Of a DNA stretch of 64,000 nucleotides, positions 46,901 through 59,084 are shown piece by piece (position 1 is the first letter of the stretch; each line of letters opens with the position of its first letter). The stretch lies in NCBI GenBank assembly GCA_008933995.1, contig WARS01000011.1, positions 16,928,016 to 16,992,015 on the forward strand, given 5' to 3'. Source of the stretch: Datnioides undecimradiatus. Taxonomy: Eukaryota > Chordata > Actinopteri > Lobotiformes > Datnioididae. Under the pieces are notes generated by a model, which made no database searches, had not been told where the DNA came from, and was given only the letters and a program-made list of their open reading frames with translations. The translations under genes were made by a program, and so were the position numbers.

Positions 46901-49900
46901 GTTTCCCTTTCTGGCTACAACTCAAACAGCAAATCTGACGTTTCAGTTTAATGAAATGCTTTGCAGAAATGTGTGTATAGTTAAAGCATGCCTTCTCCAA
47001 CTCAGGCTACGCCATGCAGAGCCTGAGAAGAGAGCGGCTAAACGACACGGTTCCCCTTTAACCTGTGGTATGACGATGTCAGCCAGGGCGCGCGACAGCC
47101 TGAACAGCTCCAGCGTGTCCTCCAGGCCGAGCGAGGCGTTGTGCTGCGAGTCGTACTTGATGCAGTCGTAGATGTCCGGGATCTTGCTGATGTCGTAGCG
47201 GCCGTTCTTCATGCGGAAGTCTCTCTCCAGCTTGGACCAGCGCTGCAGCATCAGCTCCAAGGTCTCGCTGTGGTAGAGCTGCAGGTCTGCGGTTTAAAAG
47301 AACAATCAACGGATGACGAACGTTCTGACGATATGCAAAAGCTAAAAGCAAATATCAGCTGAGCGCTTCCTCTTCTGTGCACCAGTTGACTCTACCTGCA
47401 GACTTGGGGTCCTCCAGTCTTTTGCGGATCTGCGAGGTGAGACTCTGGATGAGGGCGTACACCTTGTCGCAGGTTTTGACTGGATTCTGTATGACCTTCA
47501 TTGAGTTCACCAGGGACGGGCTGCCGGTCGGGGCCAACTGGGACACAATGGGAACAGCAAGGAATAGATAACACGTTCTATATAAAGTCATAACAAAGAC
47601 TGCGGCCAGGAAAACTTACATGCATGCATGGGAATGTGTTAGAGTGCAGGTTCATTTCAGTGATTGAGTGCAGTGAGAGGCTGCAGCTCCTACTATAATC
47701 ATTAGAGGGGAGATGCCATCCCTCTTATTAGGAAATGACCCAATTGTGGTTAACCTGCCATCTCCATCTAACAGTAAATAAACCATGTTTTATATGGCAT
47801 CAGTTGTGAGCGCGATCACGTATTTGGTCGGTGCGTCACGGTGGGAGCTCTTTGGAAAAGTTCAAACGCAGCTCAAGAATCAAGATTTGAGAAGCACGTC
47901 CGAGTGTTTACTGAACATGCGGGGGGCTCGCCGGTCAACGAGGCATTGCACCAGACGCCTTATCAAATCAAACCACTTTCAGTTTGCCACGCACCTTCTG
48001 ATAGTCGTCCTGCGTGAACTCCTGGTCCTTCTGCATGATTTCATGCAGCCTGGCCTTCACCTTCTGCTGGCAGTCGGTCAGAGAGTCGCTGTCGCCGTCC
48101 AGAAGTCCGTTCATGTTGGCGCTCTTCACCATCTGAACCAGGATCGGAGTCAGCTCCCCCTCCAGAGCCAGCAGGCCCTGCAGAGAAACCAGACAGCTTC
48201 AACTGAGGGAGCTGAACGTTTTCCTGAATTTAGGTTTTTCTGTGTTTTCTTCTGTGTTTTCTTCTGCTCCCCTATTTTACAAACCGCTGGTAGCTTGATT
48301 TGATTGAACACACAGAGCTAAAGGTAAAGAAGAGCATCAAGAGGTCGCTGAGACACACAGTCTGAATAAAACGTCTTTAATCTTTCTAAACTACAGTCAA
48401 GCTGAATCAGGGTGTTTAACATTTCAAGCATCTCAGCGTCTCCTACTCTGGAACTGCAGCTTTTTAAAAAACGGTCAAATATTAGAGATATTTAACTTTT
48501 TTATTTCGATTGCAAGAGTTTAAAGAGCTTTAATGCTTCTCAGGGGATGTTTATATTGATTCACAGAGCGGTCAATGCAATCAGATTAATGGATTAGCAA
48601 GAAATGAATGAGATTAACTGGTATTTTAAACAAAAACTTTAACCGTTCATTTATTTGTGAATTGTTTGTGAAGATTTCTTTGTCTTGTACGAACTAAATA
48701 TTTGTTATTTTAAACAAAATCAAAGCTACGCCGTTTTCTGACGTTTCATTGACAAAACAATTTACGAAGATGAGGCGTTATTATCATTTATACATGATGA
48801 AATAATCCTTCAATCCAGGCACACACACAGCAAGATGCTGTATCTTCAGCTGTATCCATAGCAACACATCACCTACGGCACAGACACAGGTATGCATATC
48901 TGCAAACTGCTGGATCCAGGCAACTATTCGTGGTAAGTATTTACTTTTCTTGCATAACTGAACCATGTGAACACACATTTAAATAGAATAAAGCTTCCCC
49001 CCAACTACAGAACACGACACTCTCCTGCAGCTGTTACCTCCAGGTAACGTCATTTATACATCAGATGTAGTGTTTCAGGTGGGGGAAGAGTTACCTTTGC
49101 AAAAGCAGCTGCTGTCATCTGCACCCTGCCTTCGTCAGAGGCGTAGATCTTCAGGTCATGGCGGTAAGTGCTGTGCAGGCGCAGGAGGCCGCAGCCCGGG
49201 AACCCGGCGTAGTCGCCTGGAAGGTTGTGCACGGAGGGAAAGACGCAGGTTACGGGATTGAAACGTGCTGAACATTAGTTTCCTCAATTAAGAAGCGGCT
49301 GTGTCGGGGGAGTCGAAAGAAAAAAAAGAAAAAAAAGATTAGTGGCGTGTTGATTGCTCCCAAAATTACCAAGGATTTTCCATTAACGGTACGCACGCAG
49401 GCGGCGCGGCACCTGCGCGGGCGCAGCATCACTTTCAGTTCAAATGAATCGTCCTTAAAATGCTTGGTGAGCTTCAGGCATGGCTCATTTCACTTTAATG
49501 TGAACTTGGTTCAACTAATGAATACAATGAAGTGAAAGTGAAGACGGCTCCCCTGGATTTAATACTTCAGATTACCTACTCGAAGAGACACAGTTGACGA
49601 TTCTACAGTGGCCGTAGGAGGCGGATGCACATCAACGCTGCAGATCAAATCACACTGATGCTTCATGCACTTTTCTTTAGCGTACAGCCAAATGTTCGGA
49701 TGTTATACTGTTGACTTCCTGGAGTTATCATGCGTCATGTGATAACTGAACGCCTTGGGGTGTTTTGGGGATCGTCGTTTTAGGCTCTACTCCAGGCTCG
49801 AGCAGTCTGGCGTTCATCAAACAAGCAACAACCACAACATCCCAAAGAAAAATAAAGAATAAGAAATGCAGTAGGATTAGTGTGAGATGATCCGTGTTAG

Positions 49901-52900
49901 CTTACGACACCAAACTGGGGTCACTTAAAGCGTCCGTGACAACGTTTGCTGCGCTGGATCACCCCGGGAAACACGTCAACGACAGCACAGAGCAATCCAC
50001 AGCAGCCTCAGTGTGGGGGCTAACCGGACTAGTCGCCGGGCGGGATGAGACAAAATCATGATGAGATCAGCAGAGGAGAGATCAGAGCGTGTTAGTGGAC
50101 GGGAGCGGCAAACGCGCAGACAGGCAGGAAACCCTTCTCTTACCAAAGTCAATAGGGGACTCGCAGCCAAGGGACCGGCGGTTACCGGCTAGTAGTTTAC
50201 ACGGCGCAACAACAGGTAAGAAGAGAAGAGCAGAGTTAATGGACAAAACTTGTGGTGGAGAAAGAGAGTGTGAAAACAGTGGCTGGGAGGAGAAAGTGGA
50301 CTTCTTTTCATGAAAAAGAAGCGGAGAATGGGAAAAACCCGCATCTGTGCTGCAGCTTAGGAGCTGCTCTGCACGCACTATAAAACAAAGCATGAAGCAG
50401 GAAAGCCTGAAATGCAAAAAGGGGGTGATCTATGAAAAGGTACTGCTCGGTTAAAAGCTCTGCACAGCGGTAGAGACAGGGGGTCAGTGTTACCGGTGCT
50501 GCGTGCGGCCTTCATATCAACCAGCACTGCAGCCGTGGGTGTGGGAGTGAAGCTTTGCACTGCAGAGGGTGTGGACAGCGTGCAGCAACTGCTAGGTGGC
50601 AGCGCAGGCAGCGTTTCCTATACCGCGGCGGCTCCTTTGAATACGCTTATTTAATGAGACACGCGGAAATGAGAAGAACGGCTGGCAGCAGGTCTCTGTT
50701 TCTGAAAGCTATCGAGATCATCGCTTTGACTCCGGAGCGCGACTGAATGTACCGGGTGGTGTTCAACTCAAACTCGAGGTCAATCTGTTCACTTGTTGTT
50801 TACTATTTTTATTAAAAATAAAATAAAATTAAAAAAAATCGATTGGATTAATTACAGGCGGCCCCTGAATGCATCACACGCAGCGGTGGGCGCTGTGATT
50901 TTCCGCCTCTTATGCGTATTAATTGGGGAAAGTATGAATGAATGAATGAACCATCATGAGCCAGACTGAAGCAGTGTTCAGGGTCTGAATGCGGGCTTTG
51001 AGACATGTCTAGTTAATTTCCCAGCGTGACTGCAAATGCATCTTTACTTAACCCCCCCCCCCCTTTTAAAATTTAGAAAGTAGTACGTTTGCATTTAAAA
51101 ACCGCATCAGTCCATTATCTGCCACCGTGGACGAGATTAAACGGAGGTTTAAAGCGATGTTGAAACGCACGGCGGCTGTCTGAAGCCTGAAAATCCAGCT
51201 CGTCGACTCTAAAACAACACTTCTCCACCTCCGACACGTCGTACCTCAGCGATGTGATATTGACATTGGACGGAGCGATTCGTGCTCCTGGGCGCTCGCG
51301 TTCAATTTGAAAAGAGTTTTAAATGTAGTTTTAGTCGCTGTCTGAAAGCTGTAGCCGGTTTAGAGTGGAGTTTTAGTTTAGATGAAGTTTACTCAGTGGA
51401 CAAAGTTTTAGTTTTAGTCTAATTTCAGTTAAATTTAGTCAAACTAGACACGGTAACGGATTTTCCTGGAGGCTATTTCTCTTTGTGAGAAGTAAACAGA
51501 CCCTGAACTTTGTGTTTAAACTGAAAATGTGACTCTGCGTCTGCCTATAAACAACGGCTGAGCGTCATTTTGGATTATCAGACGCCAAGAATGTGTTTAA
51601 TACCTGAAAACACGGGCTTTCTGGATATCGTCTGAATCAGAGGTTGTAAAAGACTCATAACATGACAAGCATTATCCAGGAAATGAGTACGTGTTTGCAT
51701 CAGTTCAGATAACTCCTATAATTCCTATTATAATGAAAACCAAACTATGATTGGTCTGTTTTATTCACTGCTCCATCACTGAATTACGGTTTCACGCTGT
51801 TAATCTGCAGCAGCCCACATGTAGTAAAACATTTCCCCTGGTACAACAGGAAAGAGCTTATATTTAGTCAGAGCCAAAGCAGAAAGATGCTTCGTGAGTT
51901 CGTCCGTTAGCTGACGTGAGAGCGCGTCCAGTGGATACCTTGACCTCCGGGGTACATGCAGCGAAAGGCCCGGCCCAGCTCCTCGGCCTGAACCCGGCCC
52001 GCGGGCGTCAGCTCCCCGCCCCACTTCAACACGAGCAGCAGAGAGGGGCCGTCCTTCTTTGAGTCTGAAAGCAGCAGCGTGTTGCCATTAGTTAGTCTTC
52101 GGGCTTCATTCGGGCGGCTGCACAGGTGTAAACTGGGGTTTAACTGCATTTCCTTAATGTGGCACAGATAAGCTCTCTGTGCACTGTGCTCTGCAGGAAA
52201 GATGCATAGCCTAAGGTTTGCTGTATGGTAATATAATTAAAAACAAATAAATTCAGCAGCATGCACAGTGCGAGTACAGCACAGCCTTAAAAACTTGATT
52301 TTCACGCGGGAACTCTTGGGCTCTTATAAAATAAGAGACCATAAACGGGCTTTTATTGGTCGCCGCAGGGAAGTGGAAGTCGCAGCAGCGCAAAGACAGA
52401 AATAAGTACGGATAAATGAAAACAGTTTGAGGGAAACAGAACTAAGGACTGAAATAAAACCGCAAACAAGCGGTTACGAGGCTACAGAGACCGACTGGTG
52501 TCAGCGGCAACAGTCGCCGGCTGCAGAGGCTCCGCCGGTGCAGTGCGGACGCATGTCGACGCTCCGCACTCAGACTCCACACACGGTGTTTTTGCGATTT
52601 AAATCAATAAATCGAGTCACTTCCACACAAGATTTCCCTTCTTCAATTTAGCTCCTGGTCTTTTCTTTGCGACCCTGCTGTCGTCCTGCTGATAACGTCG
52701 ATAAAACTATAGTCCGACTTCTTCCTTTGTCTCATTTAGTCACCCTTTATGTTTTAATAACACGTGTGTCATAAAAACACAAATTCTGTGTGTGTGTGTG
52801 TGTGTGTGTGTGTACCTTCTTCTTCACTTGAGGCTTTAGGCTGGCCGTTACGCAGGTAGGTCAGCTGGACCTTCCTGTTGATACCTGAGAAATGACCGTA

Positions 52901-53340
52901 CCTGGGCAAAACACACACGCAGACACCAAGCAAAAACCCATTTTTGATATGCACATGGACAGGCAGACGTACACACAGTAAGCGCGCACACACACACAGA
53001 CACACACACACACACACACAATTTATCCCATCTTCAAAATGTGTTGTTTACATGACAAACAACAAACGTCTGACTTCTGTTTCATTTCCATTCCAGCAAA
53101 GGCTTAAAAGAGAAAAACAGAAACAAGGCAACGACTTTTTCCAAATTGGTCACACTCGTCTCACACACACACACACACACAGACACACACACACACACGA
53201 GTACCAGTATTAGCAAACGCTTTAATCATAACTCAGTCACTCTGCAGGTCCGTTGGCCCGGCAGCTCCAGTGTGCGCACGTTGAAAACGCCGCGGGGTGA
53301 AACTCGATTTTAATCGTGTTGTTATTCTCAAAAGTCACAC

Positions 53341-53392
<52 letters not shown>

Positions 53393-56300
53393 CAGGAGCC
53401 TCGACTCGGCCCCAGGGGGTGGGGGTGGGGTGCCGCGCTTTAGGAAGAATCTGGCACATCCTGCGGGCTAATGGCCGCTGGAAAAGCCACCTGACGACGG
53501 ACCCTGAACCGGGATTAATAACTGTGGCAGGAGGCCAGAGAACCCGAACTTGGTTGGAGCTATTCTTGGTATTTGTTTGCACCCAATCGAGTTTCAAATG
53601 GGCCACACACACACTTTCTACGCACACACACCTTGTAATTAGTCAGGGTGGCATTTTACGTTTTAAACTAATTAACTCCAGCCCTCAAAATGAAAGTTTT
53701 TAATATTTTATTAAACTCATTCTCGCTCGATTGCGCACGATTTACACAGGGGATGTGTGTTTTAAAGACCCTGCAGCGAGCTAAAATGAACGCGACTATA
53801 TTGTCGATCAGTTAATTAATTATATTTGACATGCACGTGAAAGGTGTTCTCTGCAATCTGCAGAGTCCAGAGCCTGAATACTTTCACTCAGAACTCATTT
53901 TGTTCTCCTCAGAGGTGGTTTATTCTTAAATTCGGTGGCTGCTGTCGAAATTAGATTATCCGGGACCTTGAAAGCGATTTCGTTGCTGCACTCCGGTCTC
54001 TACGGAGGAGTTCGGCGTGGACCAAAATGCCAAAGGGACTCGGGAGGACGGCATGCACACAAACTGGCACGGCACACGAGGGAGACACAGTGAAATCATC
54101 AGAGACGTTTGACTGTGCATGACTGTGTCCAGTGTTAATGGCTACAAACGAATGGATGTTAATGAAAATGATACACCCGGTGTACAAAACATTAGGAATA
54201 CCTTAATTCAAAGTCCTCGTGTTGTGCAACCTTCGTCTAGATTTTAAATGGATGCAGCTGATCTATGCTCATCTTGGTCTGTCAGGCAAAGAGGAGGCGT
54301 TCCTAATATTATGTACACAAATGTCTAAGCAGACTAGAGAAAAGGAGGGTGGTGAAACCTCATCCTTTAAAGTGAGAAGGGAGAGGGTGCGTACTGAGTG
54401 TCATTCAAGCTGGATTCCCTTTTGGAGAGAGAGGAGAGGAGGGATGGGTGGGGCAGAGGAAACAGAGAAGATAAAGCAACGAGTTAGAGACCAAAGAGGG
54501 AGGGAGCGGATCAAGGTAAACATGTGTCTGTTTGTGAGTCACGACGAAAACCAAAACAGCGACTGAGCCCTGGTGGGGCGCCGGAAGATGGAGCTAGTTT
54601 TGCGAGTGGATGGCCGCTGATGAAAGACAGGGAACAGGAGGGTGATGGCGGATGTTGGTGCGTTCGTGTGTTTCACACGGGGAGGGGGGGGGGGTGTGTG
54701 CGTGCTGGTCGTACAGCGTCACTCACATCTCCAGGACGGTCTTGAGCTGCTCCAGTTTGGATTTCTTCTCCTCGATCTCGCAGTCGTTGTGCTGGCCCAG
54801 TTCGACCAGCAGCAGGCGGGCGATATCCAGCACTTCCTGCGAAAGGCGGAGGCAGTCGCGCTTAAATTTGACTCTTATCTTGAGTTTCGCTTGGCAGACT
54901 AAACACAAGACTGGAAACCAACCACCACCACGTCCCGACTGAAGAACAAAGACCAGACTGACAGTGAAGAGTGAAAGCAGCTTCATAAAAAGACAACTCA
55001 GTGACAGGGTGAATGCAGGGTGTGTGACTGTGTTTAGACAGCTCGGTATAAATATTTAGACAACAGAACAACGATGGTTTGTGATCCATAACAACAATTA
55101 TGAAGCTTCGTGTACGTAAACACGGCTGTTTCCTGTGAAAACCTGCACTATTCTTCGAGGGATTATGACAAATCTGTCACAAAAACTGAAATAAAGGAGG
55201 CAGCGTGGGGGAAAAAAACACCGAGATGTCGTCAAACACATTAAATTTAAGGTCTTTTCACTGACTTTCCAGGTTCGGGACGTAACACAGCATAGTTTGA
55301 GACATAGATTAAGTTTTATTATTGTTAAAACACTGAAAAGACTTACAGTGAGAGCTTTACAGACAACGATTAAGAAGAGAGAGCGACCTGAAGGTGTGAG
55401 AACAGGGGTGGTCTCTTTCCTGACGCTTTCAAGGACCCGTGGGAACCTGGGAAACAGTCTGGCCTCACTCACCTGCAGCTGCTTCGGCTTCTTCAGCTTC
55501 AGCTTCCCTGACTTGTAGCCCCCGCACTTCTCGAACAGCTCGAAGAATCTGCGCGAGACAGCGGGATTAAGAGACACGGTTCACGCCTGATGACCTTCAA
55601 AGTCAAACGGAGGAGGAGTGACAGGCCGGGGGGACAGTTTGGTTTCACAGCAGGGCAGAGATGAGAAGTCAAAAAAGCTAAACATCTGAATCGTACGTTG
55701 GACTTACAGAGGATGTCGGACCTCCATTTTCATCTTTTGCTTTGGTGTGCGATCTCCGTGGCGGATGATGGCGATGACACAGCGCAGCTCCATCCTGAAT
55801 GAAGGGGCGGGAGTGGACAGGACAAAACTTTATTTATACTGCTTTGGTACAGGTGCCAAATGATAACTGGACTGCACTTATGTGACATCATTCCGCTCCA
55901 TCTCTGAGCCACGGCCGCAACCGATGCCGCCAGCGAGGGGGAGCGTGAGGAATGCAACCCACAGACCGGACTCGTCTGTTGACACGCTGATTAACTCGGC
56001 TTCCGTCAAACAAATCCTGACATTAACGTCCATCGAAGTCTGTGGAATCAGTTTTCCAGGTGCAGCAGATTCGTCGCAGCTAAAACAGCGTTTGTCTCCA
56101 ACGGAGGCGCGGTGAAAGCTGCAGCCCCGCAGGTGACCGTGATCGTCACCGGATCGTCTCACGGCCTGCTTCTGCTGCGAGCCGTGCCCGCGTGTCACAT
56201 CATCTGCACAGTAATCTGCTCATCAACATGCTTTCCCTGAACGTCAAATACACAACGTTTTGTTTTTCAGTACATACATGGTTCCTGAGGTTGTCGGGAC

Positions 56301-58887
56301 AATTGGGATGTCTTCGGCCTCCATGGGGATGGACCAGGGGATGTGGAACTGGGGGGCTAACTCCCTCATCACCATGTTCCTGGTGACGCAGAGACAGAGT
56401 TAATGGCACTGGCATCAAATTTAAAATGTAAATATCACAGTTTTAACGTGCCATCCGTTCTGCAGGACCAATCAGTTTTAGTTTTACATGTTAAAACCAA
56501 AATAAAGACTAACAATCACTTTGCGCAGTGCCCCCTCCCGCCACGAAGAAACCCATGAAGCGTGGCGTTTGTGCACGGTACGATGAATCACGTCCGCGCG
56601 AGTGACCCCCGCTCCCGGAGCCGGGAGCCGCGTCCCCCGTGTGTTTTTGTTTGTAAAATTTACGAGCGTTTAGTCGCGAAGGCGTCAGCTGCTCCGCCTC
56701 GAAGGAGAGGTGATAAATCAGAAACCAGCTAAGACGTAACAGCTGACGGCGGGATCCTCCGAGCTGTCCAGAGCTGTGGATGAATTACAACTCGACCGCC
56801 TCAAGGCAAAATTTACTTCAGAACAAGAGAGAGACGTTTGTTTTCTGTAGGTTTTTGATTGACAAGTTTCTGTTGTTTGTTATTTTCATTAGTGGTTGCT
56901 ATAAATAAACAGATTAACTGTTTCTGTACACGTGGCTGCCTGTAAGCCCGTGGTCGAGGATATAAATACGTAGCATTGGCTAAGTTACAGGTGAATGCTT
57001 GAAGGTGTCACCTACCCCAGGACTTTGGCACAATCGTCGTAATACTTCATGGAGTTTTTGACGAAGCTGAAGCCGTTCACGTCGCAGACGAAGGAGTGGC
57101 CGTTGGCCCTGAGCAGGTCGAACCCGCACACCGTTTGCTGGAAATCGGACATAACATGTGAAAAATGGGAGAACGCAGACGCAGGGTCGGGAGCGATAGC
57201 ACTGCAGTTGTAGCACCTCGGCCTCCACACGGTGACCTGAGTTTACCTTGAAGGCCAGGCAGACCTTACGGGCCACCAGCTTCTCCATGGCGGTCAGCAT
57301 GACAGGGTAGCGGATCTCCTTCCCTTCGCTGTCCCTCTCTACTTTTCCGTCCAGCGCGGGAGACTTCCGGGCCTCTGCATGGGCGTAATCTGGACCCACT
57401 GTGTAAACCTAAGGCGTCCACACACACACACACACACACACACAGGCAGAAGACGCACAAACACAGACGGCGTCTTAGTGTTGGACAGCTGCATGTGTCT
57501 ATTGTGTCTATTTAAACACCTCCAGCATTGACCTGCTTTCACATACCTTCACATCGGTGCCGTCTGTGGGCATGAACTCCTCATATATGTAGGATCCAGT
57601 CTTCCTCACGCTGCTTTCCGGGGAGTACACGCTGCTTCGACTCCCGATCTGCAGCAGAGAGGCAGAAAAGACATTCAGCAGCTTTACAAACTCTACAAGC
57701 AACTTCCTGAACTCCTGCTTCCTCGTTGCGATGAACCTCTGGATCACGAGCGCCTGAACGTGTGTTCCTGCTTAACTCGGGAGGCAGCTACCTTTCTGAA
57801 GAGCCTCTGGCTGCCCCCTCCGGCAGACGTTGGGTAATAGATGTAGACGTTGTGGTCCTCGGCACACACGGGCTTCTCCACGAAGGGTTTGGGGAACACC
57901 TCCCCGTTCACCTCAACGTGGTCCTCCCCCTCCACCAGGTTGCACTCTGCACACGAGGAGACTTTAGTTTTAACAGGAAACAGGAACATCCACTTATGCT
58001 TTGTTTATCCTTTATTTAAAAACAGGACATTTACTAAGATACATTATCTAATTTCACATATCAAATATTTAGAACCTGAATTGTTTCTTTACAGGAGGAG
58101 GGAAACACGGTGGTAAACTACAGAAACTCAGCTTCATTCAGAAAATTCAACTTAACGAACGTCCTCTCTGCTGACATGCAGTGTGCCACACAGCTGGCGT
58201 GGGTCTGATAACACTAACGCTGAATTAAACCCCTCGCTCACCTTCAGGATTGTCGGGGTCTCGGTTCAACACGGCGTAACGGGGCAGGTCAATGCCCTCC
58301 TCCTGCAGGATCCGGTACACTTCCCTCCTGACGGGGAATCAAGTACCATTTTAAACAACCTCCAGAGAGTATCGCCATGAGTGACTGCATGTGCGTGTTG
58401 CTAAGTGCGGGAGCAAAGTGAAAACAGCAGTTATGTCATTTTAAATCCAATCGCGTGAGCGCGCCCAAACAAAACGCATGTGCGCGCAGGTCGGCCGCGT
58501 TGCAGGAGGCAGCCGCCGCAACTTGATAAGAGGCAGCGGCGCTGAATGGAGTCGTGTCAGTTGCACGAGGAAAAGAAAGTTGACTCAGGCTTCACTGTGA
58601 GGATCGGGTTTGCAGCTCGGGGAGGCTCAGCAAACCCACAGTTTAGCAGGCCGGTTGCTAGGCGATGGAGGGTGCTGTCCGCGGTTTTAGCTGGAAGCTA
58701 ATCATTTTTGCTGTGTTGTGTCAGTGCACCAGGGCTACGCTCTTGGGAATTAAACTTTATAGGAACAGGAGGTGTCGGCAATGACTCAGGCTACTTCCTC
58801 AGCCATACCAGCTCTCTGTGCAGCCACCATCTTACTGAGGACCATTGTTTTAAACCTGGTGAATAACTGTTTTCATAATGTGTCTGT

Positions 58888-58930
<43 letters not shown>

Positions 58931-59049
58931 CAAACAGCACCTGTCCTGTATGAAATACTGCATGTTGAGGTCGTTGATGAGCAGCGGATTCCTGAGTTTG
59001 GCGTACTCCACGGCCTTGTCCAGAGGGAAACCTGCGAAACGTCACATGA

Positions 59050-59084
<35 letters not shown>

